From contig JAFLCE010000006.1 in assembly GCA_017303655.1 (NCBI GenBank), positions 20,376 to 84,375 on the forward strand: a stretch of DNA of 64,000 nt. The letters are read 5' to 3'. The stretch's first letter is position 1. Each line of letters opens with the position of its first letter. Both the position numbers and the translations under genes were made by a program. The notes beneath the pieces were generated by a model. The model ran no database searches. It saw only the letters and a program-made list of their open reading frames with translations, and was not told where the DNA came from. Of the stretch, positions 51,635 to 61,326 are shown piece after piece. This DNA is from Anaerolineae bacterium. Lineage in GTDB: Bacteria; Chloroflexota; Anaerolineae; Anaerolineales; Villigracilaceae.

Positions 51635-52984
51635 ATGCATTCATCCGTTCATGAGATCCGCCAGCGATTGCTAACTCTGTTATTGCGTGCTTTCGTTGTT
51701 GTCCTGTTTCTTTCGTTCCTTTTCTTCACTCTGCTCATCGGATATTTTTTAACCTCATCTTCAACACCGATTCCATTTCCATTCGTCAGCACCCTTGAAG
51801 GGTACTACCTTGCCAAAGGTGATTGGGATGGGGTTGAGTCCGTCTTTTCATCTTTAGGCGGATTGGACGAAATGAGCAGCTTGATGTTGGATCAAGATCA
51901 TCGCATCGTTCTGGACCGGAGACCTGATTCTGTTTCTGGCGCATCTTCCACGCCGACGATTGGTTCTGTGTATGAAATTCGGGATAATGATGTAGTCTTC
52001 AATCTTACGGCGCGTGGTGAGACGGTGGGATATTTAGTTTTGGCGCCTTTCTCGCTCTCTCAACGCTTTGGAGTGGCGCGTGCGATTATCTTTCCAGTGG
52101 GCATTATCTCGTTGACCTTGGCGATCTTTCTTGTGATTGTAGCAACCTTGCTCATGCGTCGCTTTGTCAACCCATTGGCAGATGTGATCTATGCCGCACG
52201 AGCGGTTACAGATGGGAAACTTGATACTCGCATTTCCACCGAAGGACCGCAGGATCTGCGCACCCTCTCTGAAAGTTTTAACGTGATGGCGTCGTCGCTT
52301 GAACGCAACGACCGCGAGCGCCGTGACTTTCTTGCCGATATTGCCCATGAACTGCGCACACCGCTCTCCGTCATTCGAGGACGGCTCGAAGGCATTATTG
52401 ATGGTATCTACTCTGAGAATGGACCGCAAGTTTCCACTGCGTTGGAGCAAACCTATATGCTTGAACGCCTGGTGGATGACTTGCGTCTGCTGACACTGGC
52501 AGAGAAGCGTCAACTCGCGTTTGATAAAGTCGATGTGGATTTGGGGAAGCTGGTTGATTCCGTGATCGAGATGCTCTCTGCACAGGCGCAGGAGAAACAA
52601 ATCGCATTATCGTTCAATGAGAGAAATGGAAATCTACACGCCCAGCTTGACCCGCAGCGTTTTGAACAAGTGATGAGTAACCTGATCGGCAATGCACTGC
52701 GTTACGTCCCTGATGGTGGGCGGGTATGGGTGACTGCTAATGAAACTGCCGAAGGCTTACATGTGACTGTCAACGATAATGGTTCAGGCATTCCTGAAGA
52801 AGATCTGTCCTTCATTTTTGACCGCTTCTGGCGCAAAGAAAAATCCCGCTCGCGCGCATCCGGCGGAACGGGATTAGGGCTGGCGATTTCAAAACAGTTG
52901 ATCGAGGCTCAGGGTGGGAACATTGAGGCGCGCAACTTGCCTGAAGGCGGGCTTCAGATATTGGTTCTGTTGAGAAAAGTGTAG
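51635..52984 (+). CDS. Sensor histidine kinase (HAMP, HisKA, HATPase)
   Basis: 449 residues. Span 1 (about 15-40), a roughly 110-residue outside sensor region, span 2 (about 150-175), HAMP (RRFVNPLADVIYAARAVTDG), HisKA with FLADIAHELRTPLSVIRG and HATPase with NLIGNALRYVPDGG, DNGSGIPEEDL and GGTGLGLAISK. It forms a two-component pair with the response regulator and likely senses a compound exported by the neighbouring MacAB-like system. Confidence 0.95.
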   Translation: MHSSVHEIRQRLLTLLLRAFVVVLFLSFLFFTLLIGYFLTSSSTPIPFPFVSTLEGYYLAKGDWDGVESVFSSLGGLDEMSSLMLDQDHRIVLDRRPDSVSGASSTPTIGSVYEIRDNDVVFNLTARGETVGYLVLAPFSLSQRFGVARAIIFPVGIISLTLAIFLVIVATLLMRRFVNPLADVIYAARAVTDGKLDTRISTEGPQDLRTLSESFNVMASSLERNDRERRDFLADIAHELRTPLSVIRGRLEGIIDGIYSENGPQVSTALEQTYMLERLVDDLRLLTLAEKRQLAFDKVDVDLGKLVDSVIEMLSAQAQEKQIALSFNERNGNLHAQLDPQRFEQVMSNLIGNALRYVPDGGRVWVTANETAEGLHVTVNDNGSGIPEEDLSFIFDRFWRKEKSRSRASGGTGLGLAISKQLIEAQGGNIEARNLPEGGLQILVLLRKV

Positions 52985-52985
52985 T

Positions 52986-54143
52986 TTAACCGTTTTGTTT
53001 ACGCAAAAACAGCGGTTCTATAAAGCGTGCAAGGATGGGACCCAGGATGGCGAGGAATAATACATAAGCCGCAGAGATGGCTCCCAGTTGCGGTTCTAAC
53101 CCCGCGCTGACGCCAAGCCCGGCGATGACGATCGAGAATTCACCGCGAGCGACCAGCGCCGCTCCTGCGCGCAATGCCCCGGCGGTATCTACATCGGCGC
53201 GGCGGGCAGCCCACCAACCGGTGAAGAGCTTTGTCAGCGTGGTGATAACTCCCAGAATAACAGCCAACAGCAAAACGGGAGGTAGTGAAGCGGGGTCTAC
53301 TTGAAGTCCAAAGAACAAGAAGAAGATGGCAGCAAATAAGTCGCGTAATGGACCGAGTAATTTGTGAGTCCGTTTGGCGATGGAATCAGACATGGCAATG
53401 CCTACAAGGAAGGCGCCGATCGCGGCAGATACTTGCAGACTCTGCGCGATGCCTGCCACCAGCAAGACCAACCCTAATGTGGTGAAGAGCAGTACTTCAT
53501 CTGATTTGTGTGAAATCAATGAGCTGATGCGTTTGCCATAACGCAGGGCGATGAACAGAACAATGCTTACGGTTGTCAGTGCAATAAGGATGGAGATAAG
53601 TGCATTGGCAAAGCCCAACCCGATCAGCAAGACTGCGATCAATGGAAGATACAAAGCCATTGCCAGGTCTTCGATGACCAGAATTGAGATGATGGTGGGT
53701 GTCTCTTTATTGTTGAGCCTGCCGAGTTCTGAGAGAACTTTGGCAATGATGCCTGAAGATGAAATATACGTTACTCCGCCTAGTAGGATCGCCGCAAGCG
53801 GATTCCATCCGAGCAGAAACCCCATGATCAAGCCTGGCGGAAAGTTGAGCAAGAAATCAAGGATGCCAGCAGGCAAACCTGTCTTTAGATTTGTACTTAG
53901 TTCTTCTCCCGAATATTCAAGCCCAAGCATGAAGAGTAGCAAGAGCACCCCGATCTCTGCGCCGATCTGTACAAATTCTTCACTAAATTGAAGGGGGAGA
54001 ATTCCGCCGTTACCGAATGCCAGACCTGCAAGCAGGTAAAAAGGAATGGACGAGAACCCCCAGCGGCTGGCGATGCGCGTGAGAAGCGCCAAGCCAATAA
54101 TGGCAATGCCAAGTTCGATAAAGACAAACGATATGTTGTGCAT
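52986..54143 (-). CDS. CPA2 family cation:proton antiporter
   Basis: 385 residues with twelve predicted spans and no TrkA-N domain. FVQIGAEIGVLLLLFMLGLEYSGEEL and the GAFLVGIAMSDS and ARGEFSIVIAG motifs are typical of KefB/NapA-type CPA2 exchangers. The start at 54143 has GGAGGAAAC before it. It exchanges Na+ or K+ for protons. Confidence 0.92.
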   Translation of the reverse strand: MHNISFVFIELGIAIIGLALLTRIASRWGFSSIPFYLLAGLAFGNGGILPLQFSEEFVQIGAEIGVLLLLFMLGLEYSGEELSTNLKTGLPAGILDFLLNFPPGLIMGFLLGWNPLAAILLGGVTYISSSGIIAKVLSELGRLNNKETPTIISILVIEDLAMALYLPLIAVLLIGLGFANALISILIALTTVSIVLFIALRYGKRISSLISHKSDEVLLFTTLGLVLLVAGIAQSLQVSAAIGAFLVGIAMSDSIAKRTHKLLGPLRDLFAAIFFLFFGLQVDPASLPPVLLLAVILGVITTLTKLFTGWWAARRADVDTAGALRAGAALVARGEFSIVIAGLGVSAGLEPQLGAISAAYVLFLAILGPILARFIEPLFLRKQNG

Positions 54144-54243
54144 GTTTCCTCCATAAACTATTAAGTCAGCTCTCGGTTCGACAAAATCATTGTACACAAA
54201 AAATCCGCATTCCTATTTTGAATGCGGATTTTTAATAAAGTTA

Positions 54244-54633
54244 TTATAAAATAATGGCTGTGACTTCTATTTCCACCAACAGCCCGGGACTGATCAGTCC
54301 CTTCACCTCGATCATGGAGGCGGCGGGTTTGCTCTCGCGGAAGAATTCTCCGTGTGCCCTGCCGATCTCCTCCCATTTTGAAATATCGGTCACGAACATA
54401 CGTGTGCGAGTCACATCTGTGAGCGAAGCGCCTGCTTTAGCCAAGGCTTTTTCTATTTTCTTGAAGATATATTTTGTCTGTTCGTAGGGATTATTCATAC
54501 CGATGATCTCGCCGCTCTCGTCCACGGCGGTTGTTCCAGCTACTTCGATGATATTCCCAACTCTGACAGCGCGTGAATAGCCGACAATATCCTCCCATTT
54601 TGCGCCTGATGAAATGTTGATGCGTTCCGCCAT
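54244..54633 (-). CDS. RidA/YjgF family protein
   Basis: 129 residues. EVAGTTAVDESGEIIGMNN, RTRMFVTDISKWEEIGRAHG and AASMIEVKGLISPGLLVEIEVTAI match the RidA fold. The conserved Arg and Glu of the active site (RTRMFV, IEVEVTA-type) are kept, so enamine/imine deaminase activity is plausible. It follows the histidine kinase gene on the same strand by 12 bp. Confidence 0.9.
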   Translation of the reverse strand: MAERINISSGAKWEDIVGYSRAVRVGNIIEVAGTTAVDESGEIIGMNNPYEQTKYIFKKIEKALAKAGASLTDVTRTRMFVTDISKWEEIGRAHGEFFRESKPAASMIEVKGLISPGLLVEIEVTAIIL

Positions 54634-54645
54634 TTTTATACTCCT

Positions 54646-55968
54646 CTAAAAATTTGTATTGGGTAAAGTGAAACAAAATGTGCTTCCGTTCCCAAGCCCA
54701 TCCGATTCAACCCAAATTCGCCCATCATGAATTTCAATGATGCGTTTGACGAGTGCCAGTCCCACTCCGGTGCCCTCGGTATTGGCTTCCAGTTTATCGA
54801 ATAAACTGAAGATTTTCTCGTGAAAAACAGACCTGATGCCAATGCCATTATCTTTGACAAAAATTACGGTTTCCTCTATATCGTTTCGAGTCCCGATTTC
54901 TATCACGGGGTTTGGTTGCTCCCCCATGAATTTGACGGCATTATCCACAAGGTTTTGCATCACTTCAACCAGCCGCGGAGCATCGCAATAGACGGTTGGG
55001 AGAACCTCTTGTATTTTTACAAGAACGTTTTTTGTGCTGAGTCGCCCTTCCACCAAACTTAGCGCTTCATTCACGATTTGATGAAGAGAAATATGGATGG
55101 ATGGATTTTTCAAGCGCCCAATGCGTGAAAGTTCCAGAAGATCATCCAATAGATGCGCCATTTTATCTTTGGCTTCACGGATCCGCTCAATGTCATTGGA
55201 CAATCTCTCTTCATTGCCGCTGCGTGCGTCTTTTTCCAGCAACCCAATAAAGCCGCCGATCGTGATCAATGGACTTTTTAGATCATGCGACACGGTATAG
55301 GTAAAGCGTTCCAATTCAGCATTCTTTAGTTCAAGTTCTTGAATGACCACTTCATGCCGTGTTTCCACTCGTTTTCGTTCTTCTAATTCCTGTTTTGCTC
55401 GGTTCCGAGCCTCTTCAATTTTTTGAAGGGTTTGCGATAATAGGATGGACGATACCAGGATGTACACTGTTTGAGCCGACCAGAAGGAAAAAGGGGAGGT
55501 TGGAATATTATATTCAGGTAGCAAGCCCATTATCCCCAATTCAAGAATGACGGCGCTGGTAATAATGCATAAAAATACCCAGACGATCGTCGCCCATCTA
55601 CTTAAAATAAGTCCAGCGCATATGGTTACGACAATGTAGCCCATATAGGCAGGGTTTTGAAACCCCGCTCCCATAAAGAGCGCACTGGTGATCAATATCC
55701 ATATAGAAGCAACCACAAGATTGCCTGCCGTTTGGGTGTACCCCCAATTGAGGGTTTGTTTTGCTCCCAGCATCACAAGGACAAACGGAGTAATGAAAAA
55801 AATTCGTCTTATATACAAATCAGGCTTGATAGGAGTTACCAACCCATAGAGACTGGCTCCAATGATAAAGACCCAGATAATGACGTTAAGTAGATTCGCA
55901 GAAAGATTCTTGTTCTCGTCTTCTCTAAATATGGGCGATCTGATCCATTGCAGCACTCTACTCAACAT
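54646..55968 (-). CDS. Membrane histidine kinase
   Basis: 440 residues. Six spans in the N-terminal 180 residues, no obvious extracytoplasmic loop, then a coiled coil (ARNRAKQELEERKRVE), HisKA with YTVSHDLKSPLITIGGF and HATPase with NLVDNAVKFMGEQ and DNGIGIRSVFHEKIFSLFDKL. The ATG at 55968, with AGGAG eight bases upstream, is preferred over the TTG at 55986. No response regulator gene is adjacent. Confidence 0.9.
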   Translation of the reverse strand: MLSRVLQWIRSPIFREDENKNLSANLLNVIIWVFIIGASLYGLVTPIKPDLYIRRIFFITPFVLVMLGAKQTLNWGYTQTAGNLVVASIWILITSALFMGAGFQNPAYMGYIVVTICAGLILSRWATIVWVFLCIITSAVILELGIMGLLPEYNIPTSPFSFWSAQTVYILVSSILLSQTLQKIEEARNRAKQELEERKRVETRHEVVIQELELKNAELERFTYTVSHDLKSPLITIGGFIGLLEKDARSGNEERLSNDIERIREAKDKMAHLLDDLLELSRIGRLKNPSIHISLHQIVNEALSLVEGRLSTKNVLVKIQEVLPTVYCDAPRLVEVMQNLVDNAVKFMGEQPNPVIEIGTRNDIEETVIFVKDNGIGIRSVFHEKIFSLFDKLEANTEGTGVGLALVKRIIEIHDGRIWVESDGLGNGSTFCFTLPNTNF

Positions 55969-56042
55969 ATACGATACTCCTGACAAGAACTATTGTTCAA
56001 TAGGATGATTATATAATCAATGGAGCATTTCTGCTATTAAGC

Positions 56043-56089
56043 CTCAAATAATAAACCCGCCTTCAGCATAGGCGGGTTTATTATTTGAG
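56043..56089. terminator. Strong bidirectional terminator
   Basis: CTCAAATAATAAACCCGCC (56043-56061) pairs fully with GGCGGGTTTATTATTTGAG (56071-56089) around CTTCAGCATA-type loop. It follows the 2-oxoacid oxidoreductase operon on the minus strand. Confidence 0.9.
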
Positions 56090-56096
56090 TTTCTTT

Positions 56097-56657
56097 CTAT
56101 GCAGGGACTTTATCCCATTCCCTTTGCGCATGCTCAAAACCGCGTTTCAAAGCTTCGTAATTTTTTGGCAAGAGATGTTTATGCCGTGCAGGCAAATGCC
56201 CTTCTAGTGCCTTCTCAACATCTTCCAGTTTCACTTCGGGCAAAGCCGTCAGCAATGCACCGACCGCCACCATGTTGACCAGTTTCCGGTCGCCGATTTC
56301 TTCGGCAATTTCATTGCATGGTACGAAAATGACATGGATGTCATCGCGCCGTTGATTGTGATCGACCATGGATTTATTGACGATAAGCGTACCACCGCTT
56401 GCCAGCGTGGATTCGTATTTGTCGAAAGAAGGTAAATTCAAGGCGATTGCCAGTGGTGGGTTTTTGACCAGCGGGGAACCGATCTCATGGTCAGCAATGA
56501 CCACTGTGCAGTTGGCTGTGCCGCCGCGCATTTCAGGACCATACGAGGGAATCCAGGTCACGTCCAAGCCACTATCCATGGCGGCATAGGCAAGTACCTG
56601 ACCGCCGAACAAAACGCCTTGTCCACCAAACCCTGCGATGATGATTTCTTTTTGCAT
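56097..56657 (-). CDS. korC: 2-oxoacid:ferredoxin oxidoreductase, gamma subunit
   Basis: 186 residues. [22 protein letters not shown] and [20 protein letters not shown] are the gamma-domain motifs of PFOR-type enzymes. Last gene of the unit ferredoxin-alpha-beta-gamma, so it completes a KorDABC-like 2-oxoglutarate:ferredoxin oxidoreductase. VorB-type branched-chain specificity is the main alternative. A palindromic repeat separates it from the beta gene. Confidence 0.88.
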   Translation of the reverse strand: MQKEIIIAGFGGQGVLFGGQVLAYAAMDSGLDVTWIPSYGPEMRGGTANCTVVIADHEIGSPLVKNPPLAIALNLPSFDKYESTLASGGTLIVNKSMVDHNQRRDDIHVIFVPCNEIAEEIGDRKLVNMVAVGALLTALPEVKLEDVEKALEGHLPARHKHLLPKNYEALKRGFEHAQREWDKVPA

Positions 56658-56672
56658 AAAATCTCCTTGTCA

Positions 56673-56742
56673 CTGCTAAGAGCCCGAAGGTCGCGAAGCA
56701 GACCTTTTCTTTCTTCGCGTTCTTAGCGTGCTTTGCGGTAAA
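56673..56742. repeat. Cgaag-type palindromic repeat, copy 1
   Basis: CTGCTAAGAGCCCGAAGGTCG ... CGCGTTCTTAGCGTGCTTTG is an imperfect inverted repeat in the gap between the gamma and beta genes. Family of 58637-58707 and 60970-61032. Confidence 0.55.
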
Positions 56743-57513
56743 TTAGACCTTTATTTGTTTGATCGCTTCACTAACTTTGTAATCACCCAGCGGATAAGCG
56801 GGGATCATGTGATCTTCCACGAACTTTAATGAATTCACGGGTGTCATGCCCCAGTTCGTTGGGCAGGTGGAGAGTAATTCCACCATCGAGAAGCCGAGTC
56901 CACGCACTTGAGTCTCAAATGCTATGCGGATGGCTTTTTTCGCGAGGCGAATATTTTTGGGGTCATGTAGTGAACGGCGCACACAATAACCAACGCCATC
57001 GAGCGTGGAAAGCATTTCGGAGACCTTGATGGGGTAGCCCTGTGTTTCCACATCGCGCCCATTCACCGAAGACGATGTCTTCATGCCGGGCAACGTCGTA
57101 GGAGCCATCTGTCCGCCGGTCATGCCGAAGTTGGCATTGTTGATGAAGATGACGGTGATGTTTTCTCCGCGGGCAGCTGCATGGACGATCTCACTCATAC
57201 CGATGGAGGCAAGGTCGCCGTCGCCTTGATAGGTGAACACCACGCGGTCAGGCAACACACGCTTCACACCGGTTGCCATTGCGGGGGCACGCCCATGTGG
57301 AGCTTCGACGAAATCGGTAGCGAAATAGTTGTAGGCAAATACTGCGCATCCCACTGGCGCAACGCCGATGGTCTTATGGATCAAGTCCATTTCTTCGAGT
57401 ACTTCTGCCACCAATCTATGCGCCACGCCGTGTGTACAGCCGGGGCAATAGTGGGTGGGCATATCCGTAAAGCCTTCGGGTCTTTCGTAAACGAGATTAT
57501 TCGGAGTAGTCAT
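56743..57513 (-). CDS. korB: 2-oxoacid:ferredoxin oxidoreductase, beta subunit (TPP-binding)
   Basis: 256 residues. The TPP motif is [22 protein letters not shown] and [16 protein letters not shown]. The N-terminal [14 protein letters not shown] holds the two cysteines usual for this subunit. It is joined to the alpha gene by a TAATG junction. Confidence 0.92.
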   Translation of the reverse strand: MTTPNNLVYERPEGFTDMPTHYCPGCTHGVAHRLVAEVLEEMDLIHKTIGVAPVGCAVFAYNYFATDFVEAPHGRAPAMATGVKRVLPDRVVFTYQGDGDLASIGMSEIVHAAARGENITVIFINNANFGMTGGQMAPTTLPGMKTSSSVNGRDVETQGYPIKVSEMLSTLDGVGYCVRRSLHDPKNIRLAKKAIRIAFETQVRGLGFSMVELLSTCPTNWGMTPVNSLKFVEDHMIPAYPLGDYKVSEAIKQIKV

Positions 57514-58619
57514 TATGCGGTCATCCTTGTCAGCCAGGATTCTCTTGGGTCTGTCTGAACAGCCAACGGCGTAGAAGCGATGCGGTGAATTTCATCCAGA
57601 ATTTCATCATGGAATGGAACCACGCCGCCGGGACGTCCATAAAATTCGACCGGGACTCGCCCGCGCACGCTCAGCAGCACATCGTCGAGCATTTGCCCCA
57701 TGTTCATCTCTGTGACGAGGAACGCCTCAGCCTGCGGGATGAGCTGTTCCAGCGCTGCATACGGAAACGGGCTGACAGTGATCGGTCTTAATAACCCGAC
57801 CTTGATACCTTGTGCGCGTGCCTCACGGACGGCAGAAAGTGCAACCCGCCCGGCTGTTCCAAAACCAACGACAACATATTTTGCATCTTCGAGGAAATAT
57901 TCTTTATAGCGCACTTCGTTGGCTTGCACGTCGCGCCAGTGTGTGAGCATGCGCAGGTTGGTCTTTTCTTCATCAAGCGGATTAAGATAAATGGACGAAA
58001 GTACGCGGCGTTCACGGTTCATTGCGCCGTTGGTTGCCCATTCGAAGTTTTTATTTTTCATTTCCTGCATGGCAGGCATTTCAGCAGGTTCCATCATCTG
58101 TCCGGTTGTGCCATCGAGGATGATGAGAGTGATCATGCGATATTTTTCGGCGAGGTCAAAGGAGAGAGCGGTCAGGTCAATGGCTTCTTGCACCGATGCG
58201 GGTGCCAACACAATGCGTGGATAATCTCCATGCCCGCCGCCGCGCACTGCCTGGTTGTAATCGCTTTGAGCTGGGGCAATGTTGCCCAAGCCCGGTCCGC
58301 CTCGCATGACGTTCACTAAAACAGCAGGGATCTCGGTTCCGGCGATGTAGGAGATACCTTCCATCATCAAGCTCATACCGGGTGAAGAGGATGAAGACAT
58401 GACGCGCACGCCTGTGCATGCCGCACCGTAGACCATGTTGATCGCGCCCAATTCAGATTCGGCTTGCACGAAAGCACGGCCTAGTTCAGGCATGCGGCGT
58501 GATAGGTATTCAAGCACTTCTGTCTGCGGGGTGATGGGGTAGCCGAAATATGCTCCCAGCCCTGCGCGGACAGCAGCTTCTGCGATGGCTTCGTTGCCTT
58601 TCCATAATTCTTTTGGCAT
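57513..58619 (-). CDS. korA: 2-oxoacid:ferredoxin oxidoreductase, alpha subunit
   Basis: 368 residues. [36 protein letters not shown] and [20 protein letters not shown] mark the alpha domain, and [19 protein letters not shown] the transition region. The ATG at 58619 is preferred, with GGAG seven bases upstream, over the TTG at 58631. Some databases label this group VorB, so 2-oxoglutarate and 2-oxoisovalerate are both possible substrates. Confidence 0.9.
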   Translation of the reverse strand: MPKELWKGNEAIAEAAVRAGLGAYFGYPITPQTEVLEYLSRRMPELGRAFVQAESELGAINMVYGAACTGVRVMSSSSSPGMSLMMEGISYIAGTEIPAVLVNVMRGGPGLGNIAPAQSDYNQAVRGGGHGDYPRIVLAPASVQEAIDLTALSFDLAEKYRMITLIILDGTTGQMMEPAEMPAMQEMKNKNFEWATNGAMNRERRVLSSIYLNPLDEEKTNLRMLTHWRDVQANEVRYKEYFLEDAKYVVVGFGTAGRVALSAVREARAQGIKVGLLRPITVSPFPYAALEQLIPQAEAFLVTEMNMGQMLDDVLLSVRGRVPVEFYGRPGGVVPFHDEILDEIHRIASTPLAVQTDPRESWLTRMTA

Positions 58620-58636
58620 TCGTTTCTCCAAAGATT

Positions 58637-58707
58637 TTTACCGCGAAGGACGCTAAGGTCGCTAAGAAAAAGATTTTCTTCGCGTTCTTTGCGTTCTTGG
58701 CGGTTAA
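58637..58707. repeat. Cgaag-type palindromic repeat, copy 2
   Basis: TTACCGCGAAGGACGCTAAG and CGTTCTTTGCGTTCTTGGCG form an imperfect palindrome in the gap between the alpha and ferredoxin genes. Confidence 0.55.
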
Positions 58708-58711
58708 TGAA

Positions 58712-58954
58712 TTACGCCGCTACGGTTGCGGCTTTGGTCACTTCACGATACACAGTGATCGCCGCATCCGGGCAAACCACCGCACAAATAGCACACCCCG
58801 TGCAACCGTCCTTGAACGTGTGCGCGGGGTGGTAGCCCTTGGGAGTGAGGTGCTCCATATTTAGTTCCATCACCCCTTGTGGACAGGCACTCAAGCAAAG
58901 TTCACAACCTTTACAGTAAGTATCACTAACTTCGATCCAGCCTTTTGCTGCCAT
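58712..58954 (-). CDS. korD: 2 x [4Fe-4S] ferredoxin-like subunit
   Basis: 80 residues with two clusters: CKGCELCLSACP (residues 14-25) and CTGCAICAVVCP (about 51-62). It is the first gene of the 2-oxoacid oxidoreductase operon and should carry electrons from the TPP site. A GGAG-type site precedes the ATG. Confidence 0.9.
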   Translation of the reverse strand: MAAKGWIEVSDTYCKGCELCLSACPQGVMELNMEHLTPKGYHPAHTFKDGCTGCAICAVVCPDAAITVYREVTKAATVAA

Positions 58955-59166
58955 TGGATCTCCTTTAGGTTTTGTAAGTATGACAAACTTGGGTGGATTT
59001 CTCCACCATCCTAATTATGTCGTTTTCGGAAGAGGGCGGATAGTGTCAGGCGTCATGTGGAAGAGCGTAAAAGGTCATGGCTTTAATGAGGACTTGTGGG
59101 TGAGTGGTGTAGACTATTTTTTCAAGTTTCAGTAGGTATAATGCCGTAAAAACTAGAGGTGATTTA

Positions 59167-59436
59167 ATGGAAAACTTGCCAGCATGGTTACTTAATTTTG
59201 ATACGATGATCTTGGTTATTCTTATATTCGGCGGATTTGTCGTGTGGGAAATACGCTCAGGTGAAATTCCATTGCGTTGGTTCGGCTCGATTCGGCGTGA
59301 TGTGCGTCCGTTCATCTACTGGGTCGCCATTTTGCTACATCTGTTGTTCTTGAGTTTTCTGATGTATGTATGGATCGTATTGGGAATTCAAGTTCCACTT
59401 TCTGTATTTTTTGAAGAAAGCCAAAGAAGTAATTAA
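59167..59436 (+). CDS. Small two-span membrane protein
   Basis: 89 residues. Span 1 (about 10-27), a basic loop RSGEIPLRWFGSIRRDVRP, span 2 (about 50-75). GAGGTG precedes the ATG. No family is recognised. The reverse-strand frame at 59046-59315 is rejected. Confidence 0.65.
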   Translation: MENLPAWLLNFDTMILVILIFGGFVVWEIRSGEIPLRWFGSIRRDVRPFIYWVAILLHLLFLSFLMYVWIVLGIQVPLSVFFEESQRSN

Positions 59437-59467
59437 GTCTCCTTATTTTTTACCTATACATGATTGA

Positions 59468-59502
59468 TAAAAACAGCCTCGAAATTTCGAGGCTGTTTTT
59501 TT
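59468..59502. terminator. Bidirectional terminator
   Basis: AAAAACAGCCTCGAAATTTC and GAAATTTCGAGGCTGTTTTT form one long hairpin between two convergent genes (59167-59436 and the SDR gene). Confidence 0.9.
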
Positions 59503-60358
59503 ATTTGAACATTCTTTCCACAATTTTCCAAAGCTGTTTGCGGTTTCCCGCATCCATCACTGCAGGCGACCATGCCGCTTCTTTACAATTCGTGTCGAAA
59601 TATTTGCCCGTCACGCCTTGCACCTCTTTTGAAGAAGCGAGATACACCGACGAACGCGAAGCCTTCGCCGCAGATTTGCCGCCATCTTCGCGTGTCATCC
59701 ATTTGAAAAGTGGAAAGGCAAAGCGCATGGCACGCGGCAGCATTTCGGGCGTCACACTGCGGGTCATGGATGTACTCGCTTGCCCTGGGTAGCAGACGTT
59801 GATGGTCGCAGATTTTTCGCGCTGGGCAAATTCATACATCATCGCCATCATTGCCAGTTTGGTCTGCGAATAGGTGTTCAACCCGTCAAACGATTTTTCC
59901 GATAGCAGGTTATCCACATCCAAGACAGCAGGCACATCACCGCCCATCAAAGTGATAACACGCGGCGAAGCGCTTTTCTTCAACGAAGCCATTAGTAAAT
60001 GAGTTAACAAAAATGGCGTGACCACGTTCATCGCAAAATCGGATTCGACGCCGTCTTCGGTCAGTTCTTTTTTGGATGCCGCCAAGCCTGCGTTATTAAT
60101 CAGGATGTCGAGCCGCTCATACCGCGCCTTGAACTGCTCGGCTAATGCACGGACATTTTTCTGCGCCGATAAATCTGCCAGCAGAAAATCCACACGCTCG
60201 TTTTTGCTCTCGGCTTTGAGTTTCGTCACCGCCTCTTGTGCAGACTTTTGACTCCGCCCAGTGACGATAACTTGCGCGCCCATTTTGGCGAGTGATAGCG
60301 CAGTCTGGAATCCGATTCCGCTGGTTGCGCCTGTGATGAGGATGATCTTGTCTTTCAT
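59501..60358 (-). CDS. SDR family oxidoreductase
   Basis: 285 residues. The cofactor motif is ILITGATSGIGFQTALSLAKMGA, NNAG is present (LINNAGLAAS) and the catalytic YSQTK (Tyr and Lys) is intact. It resembles retinol-dehydrogenase-like SDRs. It overlaps the TMEM175 gene by 4 bp. The start at 60358 is chosen because the longer frame runs through that gene. Confidence 0.9.
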   Translation of the reverse strand: MKDKIILITGATSGIGFQTALSLAKMGAQVIVTGRSQKSAQEAVTKLKAESKNERVDFLLADLSAQKNVRALAEQFKARYERLDILINNAGLAASKKELTEDGVESDFAMNVVTPFLLTHLLMASLKKSASPRVITLMGGDVPAVLDVDNLLSEKSFDGLNTYSQTKLAMMAMMYEFAQREKSATINVCYPGQASTSMTRSVTPEMLPRAMRFAFPLFKWMTREDGGKSAAKASRSSVYLASSKEVQGVTGKYFDTNCKEAAWSPAVMDAGNRKQLWKIVERMFK

Positions 60359-60954
60359 TCTTTTTCCTTTTTGCCCAATAAAGTCGGCACGACAAATGCA
60401 AACGGGAAAACCACCATAATGGTCAATGTGATCGGAACCCAAATAAACGCCAGTACTACCGAGACAAGATTGATGTATAACGCCATTCTGTCTCGTTTCA
60501 TCCGCGCCTGTTTCTCTTCGTCGGTCAGGGTGTTCGGTGCGAGGTTGGTATCTACGAAGGCGTATTTCCACAGCGCGTTAATCATCACAGACGAGAAAGC
60601 CATGTTGAGCGGATACAACGCCACCACAAACGGATTCAGCATGTAATCGCCGATGAAGGCAGTGATGAAAGGGAAGAGGCTGGAGAAAAACAGCAAGCCC
60701 ATATTTAGCCATAACAGTTTGGTATCCACTTTGTGGACGTGATGAATGATGGCGTGATGGTTGATCCAAAAAATGGCGATGATGAAGAAACTGAAGAGGA
60801 AGGCAAAGAATTTTGGTGCGAGTTGAATCATCCCTGCGCTGAATGCGGCGAAGGACGAATTCTCCAATTCAGGGACGTGTAGTTCGAGTACGAGAATGGT
60901 CAGGATGATGGCGAACATGCCATCGCTAAAGGCTTCGAGGCGGGTTTTGGTCAT
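60355..60954 (-). CDS. TMEM175 family (DUF1211) potassium channel-like protein
   Basis: 199 residues, six spans. TRLEAFSDGMFAIILTILVLELH is the hallmark (FSDG) of bacterial TMEM175 proteins, which conduct potassium. One such domain is present, as in bacterial dimers/tetramers. Confidence 0.9.
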   Translation of the reverse strand: MTKTRLEAFSDGMFAIILTILVLELHVPELENSSFAAFSAGMIQLAPKFFAFLFSFFIIAIFWINHHAIIHHVHKVDTKLLWLNMGLLFFSSLFPFITAFIGDYMLNPFVVALYPLNMAFSSVMINALWKYAFVDTNLAPNTLTDEEKQARMKRDRMALYINLVSVVLAFIWVPITLTIMVVFPFAFVVPTLLGKKEKE

Positions 60955-60969
60955 GGGTTCTCCTTATTA

Positions 60970-61032
60970 TTAACCACGAAGTGTCACAAAGGTACACGAA
61001 GGAAAACCTTTGTGACACTTCGCGACCCTTTG
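60970..61032. repeat. Cgaag-type palindromic repeat, copy 3
   Basis: TTAACCACGAAGTGTCACAAAG and CTTTGTGACACTTCGCGACC form a hairpin between the TMEM175 and ferredoxin genes. Related to 56673-56742 and 58637-58707, also to the common 'cacgaag' repeats of environmental genomes. Confidence 0.6.
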
Positions 61033-61038
61033 TGGTGA

Positions 61039-61326
61039 TTAAGTTCTTGCTAGCGTAATCGCGTGTTCGGGGCAGGCTTTGACACACAGCCCGCAGGCGC
61101 GGCATTGTTCGGGGTGGACGAGAAGCGCCTGCTGCCAGCCATGCGCTGTCCCTTTGAGTCTGCCGATGAAAGTCAGACCAACTCTCAGGTCGGCAGGAAG
61201 CGTTTCCACTTTGAAGATGGAGTATGGGCAGGCGGGCACGCAATCCGCTTTGCCTTCGCATTTGTTGCGGTCAATCACAGGGATGAATACGCCAGGCTCT
61301 TGTCGGCAGGTGGAGGTATCGGGCAT
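61039..61326 (-). CDS. 4Fe-4S ferredoxin-like protein
   Basis: 95 residues. The first cluster is CEGKADCVPACP (one Cys spacing is longer than usual) and the second is CRACGLCVKACP. It starts directly after the stop of the membrane-protein gene. The pair could be an electron-transfer unit repressed by the divergent MarR protein. Confidence 0.85.
   Translation of the reverse strand: MPDTSTCRQEPGVFIPVIDRNKCEGKADCVPACPYSIFKVETLPADLRVGLTFIGRLKGTAHGWQQALLVHPEQCRACGLCVKACPEHAITLART

Noticed and set aside
59046-59315. 89-residue minus-strand frame
   Set aside because: It overlaps the plus-strand membrane-protein gene, whose hydrophobic pattern and GAGGTG site are more convincing.
60359-60571. N-terminal extension of the SDR gene
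   Set aside because: It reads through the TMEM175 gene in another frame. The conserved SDR start is at 60358.
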